64,000 nt of DNA, from the NCBI GenBank assembly GCA_041396985.1, contig JAWKXO010000003.1, positions 248,001 to 312,000 on the forward strand, in the 5' to 3' direction. The stretch is from Emcibacteraceae bacterium (lineage in GTDB: Bacteria; Pseudomonadota; Alphaproteobacteria; Sphingomonadales; Emcibacteraceae). Both the position numbers and the translations under genes were made by a program. The notes under the pieces were generated by a model. The model worked only from the letters and a program-made list of their open reading frames with translations. It had not been told where the DNA came from and did no database searches. Below are positions 25,302 to 34,787 of the stretch, piece after piece. The stretch's first letter is position 1. Each line of letters starts with the position of its first letter.

Positions 25302-26450
25302 ATGGGCACTTTTTCAAGAACAGATAACAGTATAATAAGCACATGGTGGTGGACAGTAGACCGATGGCTACTCATGTCTATTGCTTTGCTTATTACAATT
25401 GGCATTGTTCTTGTTTTCGGGGCAAGCCCGGCAGTGGCCGAGCGTATTGGATTACCCAGTTTTCATTTCGTTGAAAGACAGCTGGTATTTCTAGGGCTCT
25501 CAATTTTAGTGATGTTTTCCGTTTCCCTTTTATCGCCGGTTATGGTCCGACGGCTTGGCGTGGTCATGTTCGCCGGATGCCTCCTTTTATTGATCGCTAC
25601 ATTGGTTTTTGGTGCTGAAGCAAAAGGCGCGCGCCGCTGGATTCAAATTGGTTCATTCACTTTACAGGCATCTGAATTTATGAAACCGGCTTTCATAATC
25701 TTTACCGCCTGGATGTTTTCCCAAAGTGGCCGGGTGCCCGGATTTCCCGGCTGGCAAATTTCCATAGCATCATTTGTTGTGGTGATTGGACTGCTGATTT
25801 CACAACCTGATCTTGGTCAAAGTATTCTGGTAGCTTCAGTATGGGGAATGCAGCTTTTTATGGCGGGTCTTGCCTGGATGTGGGTAGGTGGACTGGTGGT
25901 TCTTTCAATGGTTGGTCTGATCATTGCCTATTTTACACTGCCCCATGTGGAAAAGCGGATAGATGGTTTTTTCTTTCCCCAACCCGGCGGAAATTACCAG
26001 GTCGAACAATCTTTAAGCGCCTTTAAGAATGGTGGAATATTTGGTCAGGGTCCCGGTGAAGGGGTTGTGAAAATGCATCTTCCTGATGCGCATTCTGATT
26101 ATATCTTTGCTGTCGCCGGTGAAGAATTTGGAGCTGTTGTCTGTCTTCTTATAATTATGATTTTTGCCGTTATTGTGGTCAGGGGATTTGTCAATCTTTT
26201 GAAAGAGGAAGACCATTTTACGGTACTGGCGGTGGCCGGGCTTTTAATACAGTTTGGAACGCAGGCCTTTATTAATCTGGCGGTTAATCTTTCGATCCTG
26301 CCATCAAAAGGAATGACCCTGCCTTTTATCAGTTACGGCGGATCATCAATGATAGCTTTGGCAATTGGAATGGGAATGATCCTTTCCTTAACACGGCGTT
26401 ATAGCCAATATAAGCCTGGTCAGACAAATTTATCCTGGGGACGCAGATGA
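25302..26450 (+). CDS. ftsW: Septal peptidoglycan polymerase FtsW
   Basis: SEDS-family lipid II polymerase working with FtsI at the division site. It has 382 aa with about ten transmembrane helices. Conserved SEDS features include the Asp of SQPDLGQSIL, GAEAKGARRWI, GNYQVEQSLSAFKNGGIFGQGPGEG and the C-terminal LPFISYGGSSM. A short cytoplasmic N-terminus precedes the first helix. The ribosome site is weak, suggesting coupling to mraY. Its last 4 bases overlap murG (ATGA). Confidence 0.96.
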   Translation: MGTFSRTDNSIISTWWWTVDRWLLMSIALLITIGIVLVFGASPAVAERIGLPSFHFVERQLVFLGLSILVMFSVSLLSPVMVRRLGVVMFAGCLLLLIATLVFGAEAKGARRWIQIGSFTLQASEFMKPAFIIFTAWMFSQSGRVPGFPGWQISIASFVVVIGLLISQPDLGQSILVASVWGMQLFMAGLAWMWVGGLVVLSMVGLIIAYFTLPHVEKRIDGFFFPQPGGNYQVEQSLSAFKNGGIFGQGPGEGVVKMHLPDAHSDYIFAVAGEEFGAVVCLLIIMIFAVIVVRGFVNLLKEEDHFTVLAVAGLLIQFGTQAFINLAVNLSILPSKGMTLPFISYGGSSMIALAIGMGMILSLTRRYSQYKPGQTNLSWGRR

Positions 26451-27628
26451 TAAGACGTCGTACCAGTCATATTGTGCTTGCAGCCGGAGGAACCGGAGGA
26501 CATATGTTCCCGGCACTTGCCCTTATGGAAGAGCTGCTTGAGCGTGGTCATAAAGTTACGCTTATTACGGATCATCGCGGGATTAAATATAGAAAGTTAT
26601 TTAAAGGAATTAAAATTTATCAGGTCGACAGTGCATCATTTGCCGGAAAAGGTCCGGTCGGAAAAATTCTGTCCATACCCAAAATTATTAGTGGTGTTTT
26701 TGAAGCCAGATCAATTCTGAAAACGATTGGTGCCGGTGCCGTGATCGGCTTTGGCGGCTATCCGTCCTATCCGACGATACGGGCAGCGATTTCAATGGGA
26801 ATTCCCACCTGTCTGCATGAACAGAATGCGGTTCTTGGAAAAGTAAACAGGCATCTGGCAAAATCGGTGGATGCGGTCGCACTGTCATTTGAAGATACAA
26901 AATACGTTAATTGGCACAAAAATAAATATACGGCTGTGACCGGAAATCCTGTTCGCAAGGAAATTGTGGAAATTGGCGATCTTTACTATCCAACGCTGGG
27001 AGATGACAGAATATTCAGGATACTGGTGATAGGGGGTAGTCAGGGGGCCAAAATTTTCAGTGAAGTGGTTCCACAGGCGGTCTCAACCTTACCTAGGGCG
27101 TCACAACGCCGTCTCCAGATTACGCAGCAGTGCCGTGAAGAAGATATTGAAGCCGTAAGAGATCTTTACGCTGATACGAAAATTGCCGTTGAACTGACCA
27201 CATTTATTGATGATTTACCCACCTGTTTAAGGTGGGCACATCTGGTCATCGGCCGGGCAGGCGCGTCAACAATTGCCGAACTGACAACCGCAGGGCGGCC
27301 GGGCATTTTAGTCCCCTATCCACATGCTACAGATGATCATCAGATGGCAAATGCCCGGGAGATGATTAGCAATGGTGCCGCTTGGATTTATCAAAATGAC
27401 GAATTTAATGCCAAGGTGCTGGCTAAAATGCTTCAGCGTATGGCACGGCACCCCAATGAGGTGTGGGCGGCAGCAGAGGAATCAAGAAAAATCGGCAAGC
27501 CATTTGCCGCAAATGATCTGGCAGATATTGTTGAAAGGCTTGCCCTGGTTAAGGGTGACCGTTCTGTTGTTGTCGTAAATAACATCAGCGAAGAAATAGA
27601 AAAAAAAGGACTTAAAGCCGAAAAATGA
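26447..27628 (+). CDS. murG: UDP-GlcNAc:lipid I GlcNAc transferase MurG
   Basis: Peripheral inner-membrane GT28 glycosyltransferase that converts lipid I to lipid II. It has 393 aa, a little longer than E. coli MurG (355) because of a C-terminal extension after residue 365. It keeps the G-loops LAAGGTGGHMFPALAL and GGSQGAKIFSE, HEQNAVLGKVNR, and the donor-binding block VIGRAGASTIAELTTAGRPGILVPYPHATDDHQ. The start overlaps the ftsW stop, and its stop overlaps the murC start. The identity is secure. Confidence 0.96.
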   Translation: MIRRRTSHIVLAAGGTGGHMFPALALMEELLERGHKVTLITDHRGIKYRKLFKGIKIYQVDSASFAGKGPVGKILSIPKIISGVFEARSILKTIGAGAVIGFGGYPSYPTIRAAISMGIPTCLHEQNAVLGKVNRHLAKSVDAVALSFEDTKYVNWHKNKYTAVTGNPVRKEIVEIGDLYYPTLGDDRIFRILVIGGSQGAKIFSEVVPQAVSTLPRASQRRLQITQQCREEDIEAVRDLYADTKIAVELTTFIDDLPTCLRWAHLVIGRAGASTIAELTTAGRPGILVPYPHATDDHQMANAREMISNGAAWIYQNDEFNAKVLAKMLQRMARHPNEVWAAAEESRKIGKPFAANDLADIVERLALVKGDRSVVVVNNISEEIEKKGLKAEK

Positions 27629-29058
27629 ATAAGGAAATCCGTTCAAATAAAATTGGCCACCCCGTTAATATTGGCATCCTGCATTTTGTCGGGATTGGCG
27701 GTATTGGTATGAGCGGCATTGCCGAAGTGATGCATAATTTTGGCTATAAAGTCCAGGGAAGTGATATTTCGGAAAATGCCAATGTAATCCGATTGCGTAA
27801 ATTAGGCATCAAAGTATTCGTCGGGCATAGGGAAGAAAACCTAAAAGGCGCCTGGGGGCTGGTCGTCTCAACAGCCATAAAAGCGGATAACCCGGAAATA
27901 ATAGCAGCACGTGCCCTTAAAATGCCGGTGATCCGGCGTTCGGAAATGCTGGCTGAACTGATGCGGCTTAAATGGTGTGTTTCAGTGGCAGGTACACATG
28001 GTAAAACGACCACGACAACAATGGTTTCAGCGGTTCTGGAAGAAGCCAATTATGACCCGACCGTAATTAACGGCGGGATTATTAATGCCTATGGTACCAA
28101 TGCCCGCCTTGGCGATGGGGACTGGATGGTCGTTGAAGCGGATGAGAGCGACGGCACATTTATCAAGATCCCGTCAACAGTTGCCGTGGTGACAAATATT
28201 GACCCGGAACATCTGGACTTTTACGGTGATTTTGAAAATGCCAAAGCGGCGTTTGAAACCTTTGTTGAAAATGTGCCATTTTACGGTTTTTCCGTCATGT
28301 GCATTGATCATCCGGAGGTTCAGGCACTTATTGCTAAAATAATTGACCGGCGGATTGTCACTTATGGATTTAGCCCGCAGGCGGAAGTAAGAGGCACTAA
28401 TATATCCTTTGATGAAGGATCGGCGATTTTTGACGTTGTAATCAGCAACAGACAGGATGACAGTGTTATTGAGCTTAAAGGCATTACCATGCCAATGCCG
28501 GGGCGTCATAATGTTTCAAATGCATTGGCGGCGATAGCCGTATCCCATGAACTTGGTATTTCTGATGATGTTATTCGCAGAACATTTTCAAAATTTTCCG
28601 GGGTTAAACGTCGCTTCACTCTGGTCGATAAAGTTGATGGTATAACCATCGTTGATGATTATGCGCATCACCCGGTGGAAATAGCCTCTGTTCTTAATGC
28701 TGCCCGTGAAGCATATCAGGGACGCGTTATAGCTGTTATGCAGCCACACAGATATACGAGGCTGCAAAGTCTTTTTGATGAGTTTTGCACCTGTTTCAAC
28801 AATGCCGATATTGTCATAGTTGCGCCAGTCTATGAAGCAGGTGAAAAACCGATTGAAGGCGCGGATCAGGATGCCCTTATTAACGGTCTTCAAAGCTCCG
28901 GGCATAGGGGAGTCAAAAAAATAAATGGCCCCGACGATCTGCCGAAAATGATTTCTGAAATTGCCAAAGACGGCGACCTGGTCATTTATCTTGGAGCTGG
29001 AAGCGTGAGCCAATGGGCTTACGATTTGCCGAGTGCGTTGAGGAAGGAAAAGGGCTAA
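27625..29058 (+). CDS. murC: UDP-MurNAc-L-alanine ligase MurC
   Basis: ATP-dependent ligase adding L-Ala to UDP-MurNAc, the first peptide step. It has 477 aa. It shows the N-terminal nucleotide-sugar loop HFVGIGGIGMSGIAEVM, the ATP loop GTHGKTTT starting at residue 123, the EADESDGTF metal block, and DDYAHHPVEI with MQPHRYTRL in the C-terminal domain. ATGA overlap with murG and TAATG overlap with murB imply tight coupling. No MurD-like second ligase domain is fused to it. Confidence 0.97.
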   Translation: MNKEIRSNKIGHPVNIGILHFVGIGGIGMSGIAEVMHNFGYKVQGSDISENANVIRLRKLGIKVFVGHREENLKGAWGLVVSTAIKADNPEIIAARALKMPVIRRSEMLAELMRLKWCVSVAGTHGKTTTTTMVSAVLEEANYDPTVINGGIINAYGTNARLGDGDWMVVEADESDGTFIKIPSTVAVVTNIDPEHLDFYGDFENAKAAFETFVENVPFYGFSVMCIDHPEVQALIAKIIDRRIVTYGFSPQAEVRGTNISFDEGSAIFDVVISNRQDDSVIELKGITMPMPGRHNVSNALAAIAVSHELGISDDVIRRTFSKFSGVKRRFTLVDKVDGITIVDDYAHHPVEIASVLNAAREAYQGRVIAVMQPHRYTRLQSLFDEFCTCFNNADIVIVAPVYEAGEKPIEGADQDALINGLQSSGHRGVKKINGPDDLPKMISEIAKDGDLVIYLGAGSVSQWAYDLPSALRKEKG

Positions 29059-29978
29059 TGGCATCTGCAGAGGCCTATAATAATCTACGCGATGATTTTG
29101 CCCCAGTCGTCAGAGGTAAACTGGAATTTGATGCGCCACTTGCAAAATTGACATGGTTTCGAACAGGGGGCAATGCAGATTTGCTTTTTACACCGGAAGA
29201 TGAACAGGATTTATGTGATTTTTTAAAGCAGTTACCAATGGATATTCCCGTCCTGCCGCTTGGTGTGGGATCAAACATGCTGGTTCGTGATGGTGGTGTT
29301 GAAGGGGCCGTTATCAGAATGGGCAAGAAGTTTTCTAAAATCACAATAAAGGAAAACTATATTGTTGCGGGTGCCGGTGCCCCGGATATTTCGGTTGCCC
29401 ATGCAGCACTTGATGCAAATTTGACGGGCTTTGAATTTTTGCGTGGGGTTCCGGGCACAATCGGCGGTGCGCTTAAGATGAATGCAGGGGCTTATGGTTC
29501 TGAAATCAAGGATATTTTTCATTCTGCCACTGCCGTTGACCGCGCTGGAAAACTGCATGAGCTGTCATTGGAAGAAATGGGGTTTTCTTACCGCCACTCG
29601 GAAGTTCCGGATGACTATATTTTTATTAATGCAACATTAAAAGGAACGCCAGGAAGCGCTGCTCAAATTAAAGCCAGAATGGATGAGATAGCCGAAGCCC
29701 GTGAAGACAGTCAGCCGTTAAGGACAAGGACTGGTGGCAGCACATTTAAAAACCCTGATGATTTATCCGCCTGGAAACTGATCGATGGTGCGGGATGCCG
29801 CGGTTTAAAAATCGGCGGCGCCAGAGTTTCTGAAAAACATTGTAATTTCCTGATCAACGAAGGAGATGCCACAGCGGAAGATATTGAAAATCTTGGCGAT
29901 GAAGTCAGGCGCAGAGTCATGAATAATTCCGGTGTCAAACTGGTCTGGGAAATTAAGCGTGTCGGGAGGCGGGTATGA
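29058..29978 (+). CDS. murB: UDP-N-acetylenolpyruvoylglucosamine reductase MurB
   Basis: FAD enzyme that reduces UDP-GlcNAc-enolpyruvate to UDP-MurNAc with NADPH. It has 306 aa from the ATG in the TAATG shared with the murC stop. FAD-binding blocks are TWFRTGGNADLLF, LPLGVGSNMLVRDGG and FLRGVPGTIGGALKMNAGAYG. The catalytic region has YRHSEV, GSTFKNP and the late EKHCNFLIN, which is the type I/IIa arrangement. It overlaps ddl by ATGA. Confidence 0.96.
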   Translation: MASAEAYNNLRDDFAPVVRGKLEFDAPLAKLTWFRTGGNADLLFTPEDEQDLCDFLKQLPMDIPVLPLGVGSNMLVRDGGVEGAVIRMGKKFSKITIKENYIVAGAGAPDISVAHAALDANLTGFEFLRGVPGTIGGALKMNAGAYGSEIKDIFHSATAVDRAGKLHELSLEEMGFSYRHSEVPDDYIFINATLKGTPGSAAQIKARMDEIAEAREDSQPLRTRTGGSTFKNPDDLSAWKLIDGAGCRGLKIGGARVSEKHCNFLINEGDATAEDIENLGDEVRRRVMNNSGVKLVWEIKRVGRRV

Positions 29979-30880
29979 GAAAATATTCAAATGTCTGCGT
30001 TCTGAAAGGCGGCTGGTCAAGCGAGAGGGAAGTATCATTAGTCAGTGGTAAAGCGATAGCGGAAGGGTTAAGAGAAGCCGGGTATCAGGTAACGGAAGTT
30101 GATGTTGGACCAGATATATATGACGTTTTAAAGAAATTAAAGCCTGAAGCCGTCTTTAACGGACTTCACGGTACCTGGGGCGAAGATGGTTGCGTTCAGG
30201 GACTTCTGGAAACGTTGAAAATTCCCTATACCCATTCTGGTGTAAAGGCCTCTGCGCTGGCAATGGATAAGGTTTTATCAAAAAAACTTTTTCAGTCAAT
30301 TGGAATTCCCTGTGCAGACGATAAGATTGTTAACGTTGCAGATTTGTTTGATCCTGAACCAATGCCAAGGCCATTTGTGGTGAAGCCGAATTGTGACGGA
30401 TCAAGTGTAGGGGTTGTTATTGTTGATGAAGGTGATGCATTTAGAGCGGATATGGAAGGTCCGTGGCAGACGGAAGAAAAGTTAATGGTCGAAAAATATA
30501 TTCCCGGTCGGGAACTCACTGTTTCTGTGATGGGTGATAAAGCGTTATGTGTGACTGAGCTTAAACCAAAACAGGGATTTTATGACTATAAAGCCAAATA
30601 TCAGGACGGGATGACGGACCATATTGTTCCTGCGGAAATAAGTGAACAAAATGCCCAGTTGCTTATGAAAATGGCTGTGGACGCCCATAATATTCTGGGA
30701 TGCCGTGGGGTAAGCAGATCTGACTTCAGAATGGATGGAGATGATATTTATATTCTTGAAACCAATACACAGCCGGGTATGACGCCGCTTTCACTGGTGC
30801 CTGAGCAGGCAAAATATGTAGGAATGAAGTTCTCTGAGCTGGTAGGCTGGATGATGGAGGATGCATCATGCGCGCGCTAA
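29975..30880 (+). CDS. ddl: D-alanine-D-alanine ligase
   Basis: ATP-grasp enzyme that joins two D-Ala for MurF. The 301 aa equal the short DdlB type found in dcw clusters. Motifs: LKGGWSSEREVSLVSG at the N-terminus, FNGLHGTWGEDGCVQGLLE, PFVVKPNCDGSSVGV and the metal-site YILETNTQPGMTPLSLVPEQA. Its final 13 bp overlap ftsQ. The position murB-ddl-ftsQ is typical for proteobacteria. Confidence 0.95.
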   Translation: MRKYSNVCVLKGGWSSEREVSLVSGKAIAEGLREAGYQVTEVDVGPDIYDVLKKLKPEAVFNGLHGTWGEDGCVQGLLETLKIPYTHSGVKASALAMDKVLSKKLFQSIGIPCADDKIVNVADLFDPEPMPRPFVVKPNCDGSSVGVVIVDEGDAFRADMEGPWQTEEKLMVEKYIPGRELTVSVMGDKALCVTELKPKQGFYDYKAKYQDGMTDHIVPAEISEQNAQLLMKMAVDAHNILGCRGVSRSDFRMDGDDIYILETNTQPGMTPLSLVPEQAKYVGMKFSELVGWMMEDASCAR

Positions 30881-31755
30881 AAGACAATATTCTGGGGTCA
30901 AAAAAAATGGCGGCAAAGCGTGGTGAGAAAGAGGCAATCAGTCTGCGTCGCCGTCGTATCATAAAATCTGTAACCAGGGCGGTTACAGCGACGGGAATTT
31001 GTTTTTCAATCATTTTGTCCATTTATCTCTGGCGTAGTGGAACGATTTCAGTGTGGCTTGGAACGGCTGAAGGCAAAGTTCAGAAAACACTCGTTAGTGC
31101 TGGTCTGGTAGTGGATGTGGTTAAAGTGGCCGGTGTAAAATATGTTTCTGAAAAGCAGGTTTTGGATGCAGCCAACATTACAATTGGAGATGCCCTTCTT
31201 GCGCAAGACATAGACGCGATAATAAGCCGAATTGAGCAGCTGAAATGGATAAAAAAAGCAACTGTGCGCAGGGAATTTTCGGGTGAGATATTGATCCGGG
31301 TTTATGAGCATCAGCCAGCGGCATTGTGGCAGGTTGATAACAAGCTATGGGTTGTTTCTGATGAAGGGGTTCAGATTGACGATGAAAATCTGGAAAATTT
31401 TGCTCAGCTTCCGATGATCAGTGGTGTTGGTGCGGAAAAAGAACTTGGTCAATTAATAGCAGCGGTGTCAAGTAACACGGATCTTTTTGATCGTGTGGAA
31501 ACGGCCAGCTGGGTTGGCGGACGGCGTTGGGATTTGTTTCTCAAGAATGGCATTAAAATCATGTTACCGGAAGATGGGCTCGCTGAGGCTTGGCAGAATT
31601 TAAGTGATTTTGAAAAACAGGAACAGTTACTGGCGAGAAATATTCTTGCTGTCGATTTTCGAATTAAAGATAAAACCGTGGTTCGTCTAACACCGGAAGA
31701 AGCGGAAAGAAGGCGCTTGCTTGCTAAAACAAGCGGTAAAGGGGAAAAAATTTAA
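30868..31755 (+). CDS. ftsQ: Cell division protein FtsQ
   Basis: Bitopic divisome protein that forms the FtsQBL complex in the periplasm. It has 295 aa: a basic cytoplasmic N-terminus (about 1-38, many Arg/Lys), one transmembrane helix (about 39-58), then a POTRA domain (about 85-155, VAGVKYVSEKQVLDAANI...GDALLAQDI, typical of 'V.G.......I') and the FtsQ beta domain (EGVQIDDENL, VGGRRWDLFLKNGIKIMLPE, AVDFRIKDKTVVRL). It overlaps ddl and directly abuts ftsA with no gap. Confidence 0.94.
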   Translation: MRALKDNILGSKKMAAKRGEKEAISLRRRRIIKSVTRAVTATGICFSIILSIYLWRSGTISVWLGTAEGKVQKTLVSAGLVVDVVKVAGVKYVSEKQVLDAANITIGDALLAQDIDAIISRIEQLKWIKKATVRREFSGEILIRVYEHQPAALWQVDNKLWVVSDEGVQIDDENLENFAQLPMISGVGAEKELGQLIAAVSSNTDLFDRVETASWVGGRRWDLFLKNGIKIMLPEDGLAEAWQNLSDFEKQEQLLARNILAVDFRIKDKTVVRLTPEEAERRRLLAKTSGKGEKI

Positions 31756-32991
31756 ATGAGTAACCAGACCATTGCCATACTTGATGTTGGCAGCAGTAAA
31801 ATTTGCTGTTTTATTGCCGAGATTGGCGCTGAAAATGAACGTCCACGTGTAATCGGTATCGGGCATCGTGAATCCAGGGGTCTTAATCTGGGCACTGTGG
31901 TTGATATGGAAGAAACGGAAAATGCAATTCGCACGGCCGTAGATGCTGCTGAAAAAATGGCAGGTGGCGATCCAATTGATAATGTTACAGTAAATTTATC
32001 AGCAGGTGACCCGAAGTCTACCCAGCTTTCCGTCGAGGTTGAGGTTGCCGGGCATGAGATTAGTAATGTTGATATTGAAAGGGTGCTTGATCTTGGCCGT
32101 CATTATTTAAATGATCATGAAAGGTTTGTAATTCACTCACGACCAACGAGTTTCAGTATTGACGGCGTGGGCGGGGTTCGGGATCCTAAGGGGATGTTTG
32201 GCGAAAAACTTGGTGTGGAAATGCATGTAACGTCAGCAGCGATCAGCCCGCTTAGAAACCTGCAATCCTGCATTAATCGTTGTCATTTGAATATGGTTGG
32301 TGTTGTGTTCTCTCCATATGCATCCGGACTTTCGACTCTGGTTGCGGATGAGCTGGAAATGGGCAGTATATGTATCGATATGGGCGGCGGTGTAACCAGT
32401 ATTGCCGCGTTTAAGGACAATGAATTTATATTCGGAGATATGGTGCCATTCGGCGGACATCATGTTACGCGCGATATAGCGCAGGGATTATCGACACCGC
32501 TTGCTGCTGCAGAAAGGCTAAAAACTCTATTTGGGAACTGCTTATCCGGAGTATCGAATGTCCGTACCCATATTGATGTCACACAAATTGGTGATAACGG
32601 GCAGGAAAGTGTGACGACCATACCAAGGCGGATGCTTACGTCAATTATAGAGCCGCGGGTGGAAGAAATTTTTGAAATCGTCAGAGATAAAATCAGTGCA
32701 GCGGGGCTTGAAAATACTGTTGGACGGCGCCTGGTAATCACAGGGGGTGCCAGTCAGTTAGGCGGGATAGAGGAGCTGGCAAAGAAAGTATTTAAATGTA
32801 ACGTCCGGCTTGGCCGGCCGCTGAATGTTGACGGACTTGCCGATACGACGGCAGGGGCCGGATTTTCAACAGCAGCAGGGTTGTTATTATATGCTTCAAT
32901 GAAACCGGAGGAGCTTCATTTTATGAAACAGAAACGCCCTCAAATCGGATTTTTGCAGGGCATTAGTTCCTGGTTTAAGGAGAATTTTTAG
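31756..32991 (+). CDS. ftsA: Cell division protein FtsA
   Basis: Actin-like ATPase that tethers FtsZ filaments to the membrane. It has 411 aa with phosphate-1 block AILDVGSSKICCFIAEIG, the SHS2/1C region VTVNLSAGDPKS, phosphate-2 block SICIDMGGGVTSIA and adenosine block LVITGGASQLGGI. The C-terminus ends in an amphipathic segment with aromatic residues (FLQGISSWFKENF), the membrane-targeting helix. It is followed by a 195-bp regulatory gap before ftsZ, unlike the tightly packed genes upstream. Confidence 0.97.
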   Translation: MSNQTIAILDVGSSKICCFIAEIGAENERPRVIGIGHRESRGLNLGTVVDMEETENAIRTAVDAAEKMAGGDPIDNVTVNLSAGDPKSTQLSVEVEVAGHEISNVDIERVLDLGRHYLNDHERFVIHSRPTSFSIDGVGGVRDPKGMFGEKLGVEMHVTSAAISPLRNLQSCINRCHLNMVGVVFSPYASGLSTLVADELEMGSICIDMGGGVTSIAAFKDNEFIFGDMVPFGGHHVTRDIAQGLSTPLAAAERLKTLFGNCLSGVSNVRTHIDVTQIGDNGQESVTTIPRRMLTSIIEPRVEEIFEIVRDKISAAGLENTVGRRLVITGGASQLGGIEELAKKVFKCNVRLGRPLNVDGLADTTAGAGFSTAAGLLLYASMKPEELHFMKQKRPQIGFLQGISSWFKENF

Positions 32992-33051
32992 TAACTGGTA
33001 ATCGTTTTAGGAGAAAAATCAGGATAAATTCTGCCGAATTTGGCCTAAAAC

Positions 33052-33153
33052 GACTCGAAATTGAAAAAAAGCGACTCGGATTCATTTTTTTTTAGACAGG
33101 GCGAATCACTTGATATAAAGTACCGTTAACTGTTTGTTAAAGAAGAATGAATC
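33052..33153. promoter_or_regulatory. Cluster of five GANTC (CcrM-type) sites upstream of ftsZ
   Basis: GACTC (33052), GACTC (33073), GATTC (33079), GAATC (33103) and GAATC (33149) occur within 102 bp; random DNA would give one per about 256 bp. The two GACTC copies lie in repeated CGACTCG words 21 bp apart. GANTC is the CcrM adenine-methylation site of alphaproteobacteria, and ftsZ of Caulobacter is known to depend on promoter methylation. Confidence 0.6.
33126..33140 (+). promoter_or_regulatory. CtrA-like box upstream of ftsZ
   Basis: TTAA-CTGTTTG-TTAA matches the CtrA consensus TTAA-N7-TTAA, ending 46 bp before the ftsZ ATG. In Caulobacter CtrA represses ftsZ; a similar role is inferred. 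It lies between two of the GANTC sites. Confidence 0.55.
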
Positions 33154-33186
33154 CTGATTTAACGAAAGATTTTTTGGGAGGTCAAA

Positions 33187-34764
33187 ATGACTATTGAATT
33201 TACATCACCGGAACTTACTGAACTAACACCAAAAATTACGGTGTTTGGTGTTGGTGGTGCAGGTGGAAACGCCGTCAACAATATGGTGCGATCAGCACTT
33301 AAAGGCGTCGATTTTGTTTGTGCAAATACGGATGCGCAGGCACTCAGTCTTTCATTGGCAGAACAAAAAATTCAGCTTGGGGCCGAATTGACACAGGGTC
33401 TTGGTGCAGGTGCCAGACCGGAAGTTGGAAAAGCGGCCGCTGAGGAAACTATGGACACCATTATGGAAAGTCTAGAAGGTTCCCATATGGTGTTTATCAC
33501 GGCTGGAATGGGCGGTGGTACCGGAACCGGTGCAGCACCAATGATTGCAAAAATGTCTCGTGAAAAAGGCATTCTGACTGTCGGTGTTGTAACAAAGCCG
33601 TTTCAGTTTGAAGGTGGTCGCCGAATGAAGCTTGCAGAAGAAGGAATTGCAGAGCTTTCAAAATATGTTGATACACTTATTATTATCCCAAACCAAAATC
33701 TTTTCAGAATTGCCAATGAGCGCACGACATTTGCAGATGCCTTTGCCATGGCCGATGAAGTTCTCCATTCTGGTGTTCGTGGTGTAACTGACCTTATGAT
33801 GCTTCCTGGTCTGGTCAATCTGGATTTTGCGGATGTTCGCACAGTAATGAGCGAAATGGGCAAAGCCATGATGGGAACCGGCGAAGCTGAAGGTGACAAC
33901 AGAGCACTTGAAGCTGCTGAAGCCGCCATTTCAAATCCGCTTCTAGATGAGGTGTCAATGAAGGGTGCCCAAGGCGTGCTTATTAATATTACCGGTGGTA
34001 TGGACCTTACATTGTTTGAGGTGGATGAGGCAGCAAACAGAATCCGTAGTGAAGTTGATCCTGATGCCAATATTCTTGTCGGGTCAGCCCTCGATTCAAG
34101 TCTCGATGGCAAAATGCGTGTTTCCGTCGTTGCAACCGGAATTGACGCGAGCGCAACAAGACCTGTTGAAGACATCCCGACCCGTCAGTATAGCACACCG
34201 AAGGTGGAAGCAGCTGTTATTGAAGAGGAAGTGACGGATACTGTTGAGCAGGAAGAAGTTGAAACCATCTCAGGGGCTGTTGAAGAGCCGCTGGATCTGG
34301 TTGATGAAGTGACCACTGAAGAGGATACAATTGAAACTTCTGAACAGGTTGATCTGGCGGAAGACCGTGATGCGGCTTTTATCGCACCGGAGCCAATTAT
34401 GCCTGAGCCTGTTATTTCAGCCAGTCAGGCTGATGACAATGCATATTCTGATCCATATGCAGAAGCGGCTCTTGCCAATAGTGAGCCAAGAGAAAAGCCA
34501 AAACAAAAACTCGGTCTGTTTCAAAATCTTCTAGGCACCAAAAAAGAGCCTATAATTCACAGAGAGCCGGTATTAAGACAAGGTGACATGCTGGAGTCAG
34601 AGAGCTTAAAAGGTCAAGAAACAGATGTTGAAGCCTCTGTTTCTGGAGAAGCAAAAGAAATTAAGGTTGATGTGAAGCCGGTAATAAAAGAAGAGCTGGT
34701 CGCTAAAAGAGATGATGATGACCATCTTGAAATTCCAGCTTTTCTGAGACGCCAGGCAAACTAA
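33187..34764 (+). CDS. ftsZ: Cell division protein FtsZ
   Basis: Tubulin-like GTPase that forms the cytokinetic Z-ring. It has 525 aa. The GTPase core covers about 15-320 with the tubulin signature GGGTGTG (109-115), FGVGGAGGNAVNNM near the start and the NTDAQAL block. A long acidic disordered linker (about 330-505) is followed by the conserved C-terminal peptide DDHLEIPAFLRRQ, which binds FtsA and other partners. The long linker is typical of alphaproteobacteria. TTGGGAGG is a strong ribosome site. It has its own promoter region with CtrA-like and GANTC sites, and a terminator follows. Confidence 0.98.
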   Translation: MTIEFTSPELTELTPKITVFGVGGAGGNAVNNMVRSALKGVDFVCANTDAQALSLSLAEQKIQLGAELTQGLGAGARPEVGKAAAEETMDTIMESLEGSHMVFITAGMGGGTGTGAAPMIAKMSREKGILTVGVVTKPFQFEGGRRMKLAEEGIAELSKYVDTLIIIPNQNLFRIANERTTFADAFAMADEVLHSGVRGVTDLMMLPGLVNLDFADVRTVMSEMGKAMMGTGEAEGDNRALEAAEAAISNPLLDEVSMKGAQGVLINITGGMDLTLFEVDEAANRIRSEVDPDANILVGSALDSSLDGKMRVSVVATGIDASATRPVEDIPTRQYSTPKVEAAVIEEEVTDTVEQEEVETISGAVEEPLDLVDEVTTEEDTIETSEQVDLAEDRDAAFIAPEPIMPEPVISASQADDNAYSDPYAEAALANSEPREKPKQKLGLFQNLLGTKKEPIIHREPVLRQGDMLESESLKGQETDVEASVSGEAKEIKVDVKPVIKEELVAKRDDDDHLEIPAFLRRQAN

Positions 34765-34787
34765 CTGACTATAATTTAATAATAAGA

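Noticed and set aside
33603..34175. 190-residue open frame antisense to ftsZ
   Set aside because: It lies wholly within ftsZ, has no ribosome site and a Ser/Ala/Arg-rich composition typical of a shadow frame.
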